From Streptomyces sp. NRRL S-350 (lineage in GTDB: Bacteria > Actinomycetota > Actinomycetes > Streptomycetales > Streptomycetaceae), in assembly GCF_000719705.1 (NCBI RefSeq), contig NZ_JOHO01000031.1, positions 11,382 to 75,381 of the forward strand: a stretch of DNA of 64,000 nucleotides. Direction: 5' to 3'. Under the pieces are notes generated by a model, which was not told the DNA's origin, made no database searches, and worked only from the letters and a program-made list of their open reading frames with translations. Below, piece by piece: positions 1 to 7,304 of the stretch; position 1 is the first letter of the stretch; each line of letters begins with the position of its first letter. The translations under genes and the position numbers were made by a program.

Positions 1-5
1 GACGG

Positions 6-419
6 ATGGACTGCGTCTTCTGTGCGGTGGTGGCAGGCCAGGAGCCCGCGCACCGGGTGCTCGACGACGAGGCGGCGGTGGCCTTCCTGGACCGCCGGCC
101 GCTGTTCCCCGGGCACGTCCTGGTCGTACCGCGCGCCCACCACCGGACGCTGGCGGACCTGCCGGCGGACCAGGTGGGACCGTTCTTCCTGCGCGTGCAG
201 CGGGTGGCGGCGGCCGTCGAACGGGGGCTGGGCGCAGCGGGCAGCTTCGTGGCCGCGAACAACCGGATCAGCCAGTCGGTGCCGCACCTGCACGTCCACG
301 TGGTGCCGCGCAACCCCAAGGACGGACTGCGCGGGTTCTTCTGGCCGCGGGGGAAGTACCCGGACGAGGCGGGAGCGGCCGAGGTCGCGGCCCGGCTGCG
401 GGCGGCGCTGGAGGAGTGA
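6..419 (+). CDS. HIT family hydrolase
   Basis: This 137-residue protein belongs to the histidine triad superfamily, cytosolic nucleotide hydrolases or transferases acting on phosphoramidates or dinucleotides. The catalytic triad HLHVHVV is at residues 94-100, preceded by the conserved Asn pair of the family at 85-86. An N-terminal CVFC (residues 3-6) resembles the first half of the zinc site found in many HIT proteins. Length is normal. The ATG lies almost at the window edge, so its upstream context is unseen. The natural substrate cannot be told from sequence. Confidence 0.9.
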   Translation: MDCVFCAVVAGQEPAHRVLDDEAAVAFLDRRPLFPGHVLVVPRAHHRTLADLPADQVGPFFLRVQRVAAAVERGLGAAGSFVAANNRISQSVPHLHVHVVPRNPKDGLRGFFWPRGKYPDEAGAAEVAARLRAALEE

Positions 420-640
420 GCGGCAGGTCCCCTTCTTCATTCGGCTTCCTCCTCGCCTTCCTCCTCGTCGCCTTCGGTGCTCCATGGTGTCTCCGCGCCC
501 CGTTCCGGGGCCCGCTCTCCGGGGCCCGCCGATCTACCGTGCCTGGCGCAGCCGGATGTACTCCTGGAGGAGCATGGGGGCGGCCGAAATCCTTTTCCGG
601 GCTGACGAATCGGCAGGTCGGGCCACCTAGGCTGACCGTC
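420..640. other. Intergenic region
   Basis: About 220 bases between the HIT gene and the serine hydrolase. Reading is open here, but codon use does not look coding and no convincing promoter hexamers stand out. Confidence 0.4.
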
Positions 641-1705
641 ATGAACGAACTCGCGCGCGCCGTGCAAGAGACGGCCGACCGACTCGCCGACCGGCACGTC
701 GGCGCGGTGGTCGCCGGGCTGGCCGGCGGTGCCACGGAGATCCACGGTGTCGGGCGCACCGGTCCCGGGGGCGGTGCGCCCGGGCCGGACACCTTGTTCG
801 AAGTCGGTTCCGTCACCAAGGTGTTCACCTCGCTGCTGCTGGCACGGCTGGTGCTCGACGGCTCGGTGCGGCTCGACGAGCCGCTGGCCGAGGTGCTTCC
901 CGAGGCCCGGAACCGTCCGGCCGTCGTCCCGGCCAGGGGCGGACAGCAGATCACGCTGCGGCACCTCGCCACGCACACGTCCGGGCTCCCCCGCCTGCCC
1001 CGCGGCATGCTGGTGAAGGCGCTGCTGAGGCCGAACGATCCCGATCCGTACGCCCGTTGCACCGCCGGGTACGTGCTGGACGGGCTCGCCCGGACGAAGC
1101 TGCGGACCGTCCCCGGCCGCGGCTTCCGCTACTCCAACCTCGGCGCCGGGCTGCTCGGTCTGGCGCTCGCCCACCGGAGCGGCACCGGGTACGAGGAGTT
1201 GGTGGCGCGCGAGATCTGCGGGCCGCTGGGGCTGACGGACACCCACGTGCGGTCGGACGCGGAGCAGACCGAACGGCTGGCGCGCGGGCACACGACGGGC
1301 GGGCGGCCGGTGCCGTACTGGGACTTGGCGGCCGTACCCGGCATGGGTGCGCTCCGGTCGACCGCCGCCGACCTCGCGATACTCCTGCGGGCCCAGTTGG
1401 CGGCCGGCCGGGAGCCGGACGCGCCGCTGGCGCCCGCGATCACGCTCACCCGGGAGACCAGGCACCGGGTCAACCCGTTCGCCTGGATGCACCTGGGCTG
1501 GCTCGGCCACCGGCTGCACACCCAGCAGGGCGGCCACCTGCAGATCTGGCACAACGGCGGCACCGGCGGGTTCCGATCCTTCGTGGCCTTCGACCCGGAG
1601 AAGCAGGTGGGGGTCGTCGTGCTGGCCAACACCCGCCGGTCGGTCGATCCGGCCGGCACGACGCTGCTGCGCAGGCTGCAGAAGGACTTCGCAACGACGG
1701 GGTGA
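641..1705 (+). CDS. Serine hydrolase of the beta-lactamase/penicillin-binding fold
   Basis: The 354-residue protein has the class C beta-lactamase/DD-peptidase layout: SVTK (nucleophile Ser57, base Lys60), the YSN triad element at 164-166 and HNG at 304-306 in place of KTG. Such proteins include esterases, peptidases and beta-lactamases. No signal peptide is evident, so it is probably cytosolic or leaderless. The frame is open upstream to 416, but the ATG at 641 is chosen because the family homology begins just after it and the upstream codons look non-coding. The true substrate is unknown. Confidence 0.85.
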   Translation: MNELARAVQETADRLADRHVGAVVAGLAGGATEIHGVGRTGPGGGAPGPDTLFEVGSVTKVFTSLLLARLVLDGSVRLDEPLAEVLPEARNRPAVVPARGGQQITLRHLATHTSGLPRLPRGMLVKALLRPNDPDPYARCTAGYVLDGLARTKLRTVPGRGFRYSNLGAGLLGLALAHRSGTGYEELVAREICGPLGLTDTHVRSDAEQTERLARGHTTGGRPVPYWDLAAVPGMGALRSTAADLAILLRAQLAAGREPDAPLAPAITLTRETRHRVNPFAWMHLGWLGHRLHTQQGGHLQIWHNGGTGGFRSFVAFDPEKQVGVVVLANTRRSVDPAGTTLLRRLQKDFATTG

Positions 1706-1976
1706 GGAGGGGCGGTCGGCGGCGCTGCGACGAGGGCGGCGCTGCGCGATGCGGTGCTACTGGGCGGAGGGTCGGAGGGTGCCTGGTGGGCGATGGCCTG
1801 CCCTGGTCACGGCTCCCCCCGGCGACGGCGGAGGCCGGGCGGCGCGTGATGATGGTGGGTCGTTTCGGGCCAAAATGTGCCGATCGGCACTGTTGGTGAA
1901 GGCAACGGACGGTCGATGCTGGGATCCGGCACATGCGGTCCCGATTGCGGAGTCCGCCGAGTGAAAGGGGGCCGAC

Positions 1977-2777
1977 GTGGCGGTGGCGTGGTCGCCCATG
2001 CGGGCACAGGCGGTCGGCTCGACCGGGCCGAGCGGCCCGGTTCGGCCGGTCCACCGGCTCGGGCCGCCGGTCCGGGTGTACCGGCGGTTCCGGCCGGTAC
2101 CCCGCCGGGCGTGGGCATGGCTGGCCGTGTGCGCGGCTGCCGTCGCGGTGGCGGTCTGCCTGGCGCTCGGCGAGTGGTGGCCCGCGCCCGTGGTGGGGGC
2201 CGTCGCAGTGGTGGTCGCGAGCGGGCTCGGCCGGCTGCGGCCGGTGCGCGGGCTGCAGGCCGTGCGGGTCCACGAGGGCGGCCTGGCCCTGGTCTCGGCG
2301 GGCGGCGGCGAGTGCTCGGTGCCGTGGAGCGCGGTGGAGGCCACCGAGTACTCCCCGGGCGGGCGGCGCGGCGGGTGCGAGCGGGGGCGAATATGGGCCG
2401 TCGGCGCGGCGGAGCCGGTGGCGCTGCAGCACCTTCGCGGGCCGGGTGGGCTGGGCGGCCTGTTCCGGGAGCTGGAGGAGCGGCTGTCCCCCGGCCTGCG
2501 GGCCGGCCTCCACGACACGCTGCGCGGCGAGGGAGTCGTCCGGTTCTCCCGGGGTCGGCTCACGGTGACGGCCGGCGGGCTGGTGCACCGGCCGCCGCAC
2601 CCGCTCGTCGCGGCGGAGGCCTACCGGTGGGCGGAGGTGGCGTCGGCCCGGGCGTCCGGCTTCGGAGAGTTGGAGATCCGGACCCACTCGGCGGGCCTGC
2701 CGCTCACCCTCCCGGTGTCCAACGCACCGGCGGCAGCGGACTTCCTGGAGGAACTCCGGACGGCCGCCCTCGGGTGA
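1977..2777 (+). CDS. Hypothetical membrane-anchored protein
   Basis: I do not recognise this 266-residue protein. Residues 1-43 are rich in Pro and Arg. Two closely spaced hydrophobic segments follow at about 44-60 and 63-80 and could form a hairpin in the membrane. The remaining 185 residues look like a soluble PH-like or bPH-type cytosolic domain: a repeated pattern of short strands with WSAVEATEY and WAEVASA elements. The start is GTG at 1977, preceded by a purine-rich AAAGGGGG. It stands alone on the plus strand. The domain guess is inference only. Confidence 0.7.
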   Translation: MAVAWSPMRAQAVGSTGPSGPVRPVHRLGPPVRVYRRFRPVPRRAWAWLAVCAAAVAVAVCLALGEWWPAPVVGAVAVVVASGLGRLRPVRGLQAVRVHEGGLALVSAGGGECSVPWSAVEATEYSPGGRRGGCERGRIWAVGAAEPVALQHLRGPGGLGGLFRELEERLSPGLRAGLHDTLRGEGVVRFSRGRLTVTAGGLVHRPPHPLVAAEAYRWAEVASARASGFGELEIRTHSAGLPLTLPVSNAPAAADFLEELRTAALG

Positions 2778-2916
2778 CCGGCCCGGGTGGACCGGCCTGG
2801 GTGGACCGGCCGATGACCGGCAGACCCCTAGGGGGCGTGACGGGCTCCTCCCGGAAGGGATCAGTACCTCCCTGAGTGGACGTCAGTTCCGCTGTCCGGG
2901 GCCTACCGTCGCCGAC

Positions 2917-4134
2917 ATGAGCCGACTTCGCACCACCGCTGCCGCGGCCGCCCTGCTGCTCGCACTGCCGCTGTCCGCCGCCGCTCCCGCCCTGGCCGCG
3001 CCCTCGCCGACCGGTTCCACCGCACCCGTCGGCGCCCCGACCACCGCACCCGCCGGCGCCCCGACCACCGCCCCGACCACCGCCCCGACCACCTCCCGCA
3101 TCCAGCTCCCTCGCCCGACCGGGCCGTACGCGGTCGGGCAGGACGTCCTGCACCTGGTGGACCAGAACCGTCCGGACCCGTGGGTGCCCTCCGCCGGTCC
3201 GCGCCAGCTGATGGTCTCGATGTACTACCCCGCACACGCCGGGACGGGCAGCCCGGCGCCGTACATGACCGACGGGGCGGCCAGGGCCCTGCTGGACGGG
3301 AAGCTGCCGGGCAACACCATCCCGACCGCGGCGGAGGCCGACGCCCGCACCTGGGCGGAGTCCGGGGCGCGCCCCCAGGGCGGCCACTACCCGCTCGTGG
3401 TGCTGTCGCCCGGCTTCACCATGCCGCGGGCGTCGCTGACCAGCCTCGCCGAGGACCTGGCCAGTCGCGGGTACGTCATCGCGCTGGTCGACCACACCTA
3501 CGAGAACACCGGCACGACCTTCCCCGACGGGCGGACGCTGCCCTGCGTGATGTGCGGCAGGCCCAAGGAGTGGCCCGCCGTGGACGAGAGCCGGGCCAAG
3601 GACGTCTCCTTCGTCGTCGACCGGCTGACCGACCACCCGCACCCGGCCTGGCGCTACGCCCGCCTGATCGACCGCGACCGGATCGGCATGGCCGGGCACT
3701 CGGCCGGCGGCGCGGCCACCGTCCCGGCGTTGCTCACCGACGACCGGATCGGGGCCGGAGTGGACCTGGACGGCACCATGGACGTCCTGGTGCCCGACTC
3801 CGGGATCGGCGGCAAGCCGTTCCTGATGATGGGCCACCCCCTGGACGGCGGCGCCGAGGACAGCAGTTGGGTGAGGAGCTGGTCCAACCTCGACGGCTGG
3901 AAGCGCTGGCTGACCGTGGACGGCACGAACCACGCCGACTTCACCGACTTCCCGCTGTTCTTCGACGGGCTCGGCATCCCCCAGGTCGCCCAGCCCGCCA
4001 TCGCGAGCGGGCGCGCCGTCCAGCTCACCCGCAAGTACGTCGGCGCCTTCTTCGACCTGCAGCTGAAGGGCGTCGCACAGCCGCTGCTCGACGGTCCGAC
4101 CGCCGCCGACCCGGAGGTCCGGTTCCACTCCTGA
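2917..4134 (+). CDS. Secreted alpha/beta hydrolase (PAF-acetylhydrolase/dienelactone hydrolase type)
   Basis: The 405-residue protein begins with a Sec signal peptide (about 1-28, cleavage after an Ala-rich ALA site), then a Pro/Thr/Ala-rich spacer to about residue 66 made of repeated APTTAP units. The hydrolase domain carries GHSAGG with nucleophile Ser262, a later Asp in the VDLDGTMD region and a His in TNHADFTDF, giving a plausible triad. Secreted Streptomyces proteins of this type are annotated as lipases or platelet-activating factor acetylhydrolase-like esterases. The spacer suggests a cell-wall linker. Exact substrate unknown. Confidence 0.82.
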   Translation: MSRLRTTAAAAALLLALPLSAAAPALAAPSPTGSTAPVGAPTTAPAGAPTTAPTTAPTTSRIQLPRPTGPYAVGQDVLHLVDQNRPDPWVPSAGPRQLMVSMYYPAHAGTGSPAPYMTDGAARALLDGKLPGNTIPTAAEADARTWAESGARPQGGHYPLVVLSPGFTMPRASLTSLAEDLASRGYVIALVDHTYENTGTTFPDGRTLPCVMCGRPKEWPAVDESRAKDVSFVVDRLTDHPHPAWRYARLIDRDRIGMAGHSAGGAATVPALLTDDRIGAGVDLDGTMDVLVPDSGIGGKPFLMMGHPLDGGAEDSSWVRSWSNLDGWKRWLTVDGTNHADFTDFPLFFDGLGIPQVAQPAIASGRAVQLTRKYVGAFFDLQLKGVAQPLLDGPTAADPEVRFHS

Positions 4135-4246
4135 TCATCGGCACCTCGGCACCGGTCGACCGCGAGCGAGGCCGCCGGCAGCCTGTCGGCGGCCTCGTCG
4201 CTGTGCGGGTGCGGACTGAGGGGCGGCCGGCCAGTCGGGCCCGGCC

Positions 4247-4360
4247 GGGTCAGGCGGGCACAGCAGGGTCAGGCGGGCCCGGCCGGGTCAGGCGGGCACA
4301 GCAGGGTCAGGCGGGCACAGCAGGGTCAGGCGGGCACAGCAGGGTCAGGCGGGCTCGGCC
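4247..4360. repeat. Six tandem 19-bp repeats overlapping the end of the HxlR gene
   Basis: Six contiguous 19-base units start at 4247, 4266, 4285, 4304, 4323 and 4342. Units 1, 3, 4 and 5 are identical (gggtcaggcgggcacagca); 2 and 6 differ in their last bases. The last unit contains the stop codon of the leftward HxlR gene (tca at 4345-4347), so the array is a repeated copy of that gene's 3' end. Confidence 0.9.
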
Positions 4361-4887
4361 GCCGAGGCGATCGGTTCGAGCAGCGGGTGCGGGCGGACCA
4401 GGGCGAGGGAGACCGGGTCCTCGCGCCGACTGCCCGCCCGGGCAGGGTTGGGGCGCATGACCACCTCGGTCGGCGGGACGGGCGCACCGCCGCACGTCGG
4501 GCAGCCGCCCACGAGGTCCAGGTCGGTGCCGCAGGCGGTGTGCGCGAAGAGGTGGTGCGGGCCGCCCTCGGTCGCGTGCCGACCACCCCAGCGGCTCAAC
4601 TGGTAGAGCGGACCCCAGAGTTCGAGTCCGGTCCCGGTGAGCAGGTAGCCGTGGCGCAGTGGCGACCACTGGTACGGCTCCTTGCGCAGCACCCCGGCCG
4701 CGACCAGGGCGTTGAGCCGCGCCGTGAGGACGGCGCGCGGGATGCCGAGGTGGGTGAGGAAGTCGTTGAAGCGCTGCACGCCGTAGAAGGCGTCGCGCAC
4801 GATCAGCAGGCTCCACCGCTCGCCGACCACCTCCAGGGCGCGGGCCAGTGCGCAGTCCTGCAGTTCGTAGTCGGTTCCCAGGGCCAT
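4345..4887 (-). CDS. HxlR-family winged-helix transcriptional regulator
   Basis: The 180-residue protein starts at ATG 4887; a longer reading to 4935 is less likely because it would cover the divergent promoter. The HxlR helix-turn-helix lies in about residues 10-100: CALARALEVVGERWSLLIVRD, then FNDFLTHLGIPRAVLTARLNAL, typical of the family with its N-terminal Cys. The C-terminal part holds Cys residues around CPTCGG that could bind metal or sense thiol stress. It is divergent from an MFS exporter gene, the usual arrangement for a repressor of its neighbour. Its last codons lie in a tandem repeat. Confidence 0.87.
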   Translation of the reverse strand: MALGTDYELQDCALARALEVVGERWSLLIVRDAFYGVQRFNDFLTHLGIPRAVLTARLNALVAAGVLRKEPYQWSPLRHGYLLTGTGLELWGPLYQLSRWGGRHATEGGPHHLFAHTACGTDLDLVGGCPTCGGAPVPPTEVVMRPNPARAGSRREDPVSLALVRPHPLLEPIASAAEPA

Positions 4888-4916
4888 GGCCGCCAGCCTA
4901 GTCCACTCCCCGAGAG

Positions 4917-4980
4917 GGTTCAATGAACAGACCAAGGGTGGTAGCGTGCCGCTCGAGACGAAGGTTCATTCACCAGACCA
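4917..4980. promoter_or_regulatory. Paired operator-like direct repeat between hxlR-type gene and MFS gene
   Basis: Two 18-base copies at 4917-4934 and 4963-4980 share 15 of 18 positions (ggttcaatgaacagacca and ggttcattcaccagacca), with starts 46 bases apart. The first also contains the inverted repeat GTTCA-A-TGAAC at 4918-4928. They sit in the shared 151-base promoter region, so binding sites for the HxlR-type protein are the simplest reading. This is inference. Confidence 0.55.
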
Positions 4981-5038
4981 ATTACCTGGAGGCCGGGCCG
5001 CGAGCCCCGGCCCCCGTCCAGTCCCGGAGGGAACACCC

Positions 5039-6544
5039 ATGCCCCCCGCACCACCCGGCTCCTCCCCCGTCACCCCGGCTCGGCGCGTCCGCCCCGGTGC
5101 CACGCTGGCGACCACCGCAGCGGCCACCGCCCTCACCACCGTCGCCTACACCGCCCCCACCGCCTCGCTCGCCGCCACCGCCCAGGCCGCACACCTGGGC
5201 GCCACCGGTCGCACCTGGATCCTGACCGGCACCCTCGTCGGCATCTCGGCTCTGCTGCTCACCGCTGGGAGCGCGGCCGACGACCACGGACGCAAGCGCG
5301 TCTTCACCTTCGGCATCCTGCTGTTCGCCGCCGCCGAGGCGCTGGCCGCGCTCGCCCCCGACGGCACCGTCTACCTGGCCGCCCGGGTGCTCCTCGGGCT
5401 GGCCTCGGCGGCCGTCCTGGCACCGGCGCTCGGCCTGATCAGCCACGCCCACCCGCCCGGGCCCGGGCGGATCCGGGCGCTCGGGATCTGGGGCGCGGCC
5501 GTCGGCCTCGGCATCGCGATCGGGCCGGTGTACGGCGCGCTGGTCCAGCAGTGGGCCGGGTGGCGCGCGGTCAGCGGCGGGATCGCGGCCGTGTCGGCGG
5601 TCGTCGCCGCCTGTGCCGCCGCCCTCCTCACCGAGTCGCGGGCCGAGCGGGCGCGCGCGCTCGATCCGTACGGGGTACTCACGCTCGCCGCCGGAACCTC
5701 CGGCCTGATCGCCGGTCTGGCAGAAGGACGCGACGGCTGGGCGCGGCCGACGGTGGTGGCGCTGCTGGGAGGCGGGCTGTTACTGCTCGCGGCGTTCGTC
5801 CTGGTCGAGGCGAGGGTGCGGGAGCCGATGCTGGACCTCACACTGTTCCGCAGCCCCGGCTTCCTCGCGGCCACCGGCGGAGCGCTGTTCACCGGGCTGT
5901 CACTGGTCGGGTTCATGAGCTACCTGCCCACCCTGCTGCAGGCCGTGCTCGGCCTGTCCGGACTCGCGGCGGGCGGTGTGCTCGCCCTGTGGTCGGGCCT
6001 GTCGGTGGTCTCCGCCCTGCAGGCCCGGCGGCTGGCGACGCGCCTGTCGGCCGCCGGGCAGGTGACGCTCGGGCTGCTGGTCTGCGGCGTCGGCGAGCTG
6101 GGCCTCTACGGGCTGGAGCCCGGCTCCTCCTGGCTGCGGCTGGCGCCGGGGCTCGCGGTCGCGGGAGTCGGCAGCGGGGTGCTCAACGCCGCCCTCGCCC
6201 GGCTGGCGGTCGGCAGTGTCCCGGCACACCGGGCCGCGATGGGCTCTGGCGCCAACAACACCTCCCGCTACGTCGGTTCGGCGCTCGGCGTGGCGGTCAC
6301 GGTCGCCGTCGCCGGCTCAGCCCGCCCGGGCGCCCCCGGACCCGCGGCTGCCGCCAGGGCCCTGGCGGCGGGCACCGACCGGGCCGTCCTGGTCGCCGCC
6401 GCCCTCTGCCTGGTCGGCGCCCTGCTCGCCCTCGCCGCCCGCACCGCCGAAGCCCGCGCGGAGACGGAGACGGAGACGGAGCCGGAGGTGGAGACGGAGG
6501 TGGCAGCGGCCAGGCTCCGCTCGGAGCGCGCCGCCATGCGGTGA
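5039..6544 (+). CDS. MFS drug exporter (DHA2-like)
   Basis: A 501-residue polytopic membrane protein with about 13-14 hydrophobic segments. It has the MFS loop 2-3 signature DDHGRKRVF (about residues 80-88) and a long series of helices typical of 14-TM proton-driven drug exporters such as the LfrA/QacA types. Start ATG 5039 is preceded by CGGAGGGA. The C-terminus is a charged tail rich in alternating Glu and Thr or Val, encoded by a hexanucleotide microsatellite around 6460-6500. It is divergent from the HxlR-type regulator, which probably controls it. Substrate unknown. Confidence 0.88.
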   Translation: MPPAPPGSSPVTPARRVRPGATLATTAAATALTTVAYTAPTASLAATAQAAHLGATGRTWILTGTLVGISALLLTAGSAADDHGRKRVFTFGILLFAAAEALAALAPDGTVYLAARVLLGLASAAVLAPALGLISHAHPPGPGRIRALGIWGAAVGLGIAIGPVYGALVQQWAGWRAVSGGIAAVSAVVAACAAALLTESRAERARALDPYGVLTLAAGTSGLIAGLAEGRDGWARPTVVALLGGGLLLLAAFVLVEARVREPMLDLTLFRSPGFLAATGGALFTGLSLVGFMSYLPTLLQAVLGLSGLAAGGVLALWSGLSVVSALQARRLATRLSAAGQVTLGLLVCGVGELGLYGLEPGSSWLRLAPGLAVAGVGSGVLNAALARLAVGSVPAHRAAMGSGANNTSRYVGSALGVAVTVAVAGSARPGAPGPAAAARALAAGTDRAVLVAAALCLVGALLALAARTAEARAETETETEPEVETEVAAARLRSERAAMR

Positions 6545-6549
6545 CGCCC

Positions 6550-6574
6550 GGGAAGTCGGCCCGGTCGACTTCCC
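6550..6574. terminator. Hairpin of the recurring gggaagtcg type
   Basis: Arms gggaagtcg (6550-6558) and cgacttccc (6566-6574) pair over 9 bp with a 7-base loop, 6 bases after the MFS stop codon. The right arm and the bases after it (cgacttcccacgcaccac) recur at a longer hairpin near 61.3 kb. Confidence 0.6.
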
Positions 6575-6841
6575 ACGCACCACACCCACCGACCACCTGC
6601 GGCCCAGGCCCGCCGCGCCACCGGGCGCGTGACGGGTCGGCCGGCGCAGTGGCCTCTCCCGAGCCCGGCGATCAGCGCGAGGATGCGTGGCAGGCGGAGA
6701 CCGACACCCCGCCCGGGGCGCGGCCCCGGGTACGGCCCTGGCGGCGGTCACGGTCGGTGCCGCGTCCGGTGCTGCCCGGTGCGCCCGGTGCTGCCGGTGG
6801 CCGTCCGCACCGCGACGGCGTGCTGCTCCCGGACCGTAGGG

Positions 6842-6881
6842 GGTGCCGGGGTGCCGGGGTGCCGGGGTGCCGGGGTGCCGG
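6842..6881. repeat. Five 8-bp tandem repeats
   Basis: Five back-to-back copies of ggtgccgg, the last ending in ga. They lie in the non-coding stretch between the MFS gene and the large SpoIIE-type gene. Confidence 0.85.
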
Positions 6882-6959
6882 GGTGCCGAGATACCGGGGC
6901 ACCGGCGCGGACTCGGGGTTGTTCGGGTCGTGCCCCGCGAGGGCCCTGGCGGGGGGCGG

Positions 6960-7278
6960 GCTGCGTGGAGGCCGTGGTGCGGGGCGCCGCGGAGTTCGCG
7001 GCCGCCGACCCGGTGCCCGGTCCCGGGGACGCGCCGGTGCCGGGTGGGGAGCCGCTGCCGCTCGGTCGGCCGGCGCAGGGGGGTGTTCGTTGGCCGGCGC
7101 AGGGCCGGGTGTTCGTCCGCCCCGCCGGTGCGCGAGGCGCTGCCGTCGGGTGTGGGCGGGCGGGTCGGTCGTGGAGCTGACCGCCGGGCGGTACCTGCTC
7201 CCGGACGCCTTCCGCGACGGCGAGCGGATCCAGGACGGCACCGGTCCCCTGGCCGTCGGGCGCCTGCGGCCACGGTGA
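6960..7278 (+). pseudogene. Possible decayed gene remnant
   Basis: Between 6545 and 7304 no intact gene fits. Two stretches nevertheless read like protein in different frames: VVRGAAEFAAADPVPGPGD around 6973-7030, and VELTAGRYLLPDAFRDGE from about 7174 to a TGA at 7276-7278, the latter with strong GC-third-position bias. A frameshift, perhaps at the G run near 7079, would join them. No family is recognised. This is a weak call; it may equally be chance open frame in GC-rich DNA. Confidence 0.3.
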
Positions 7279-7304
7279 GCGGCCGTCCCGGGGCGCGTGC
7301 GAAG

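Noticed and set aside
4247..4360. CRISPR-like repeat array
   Set aside because: Units are contiguous, 19 bp, with no spacers; a simple tandem repeat.
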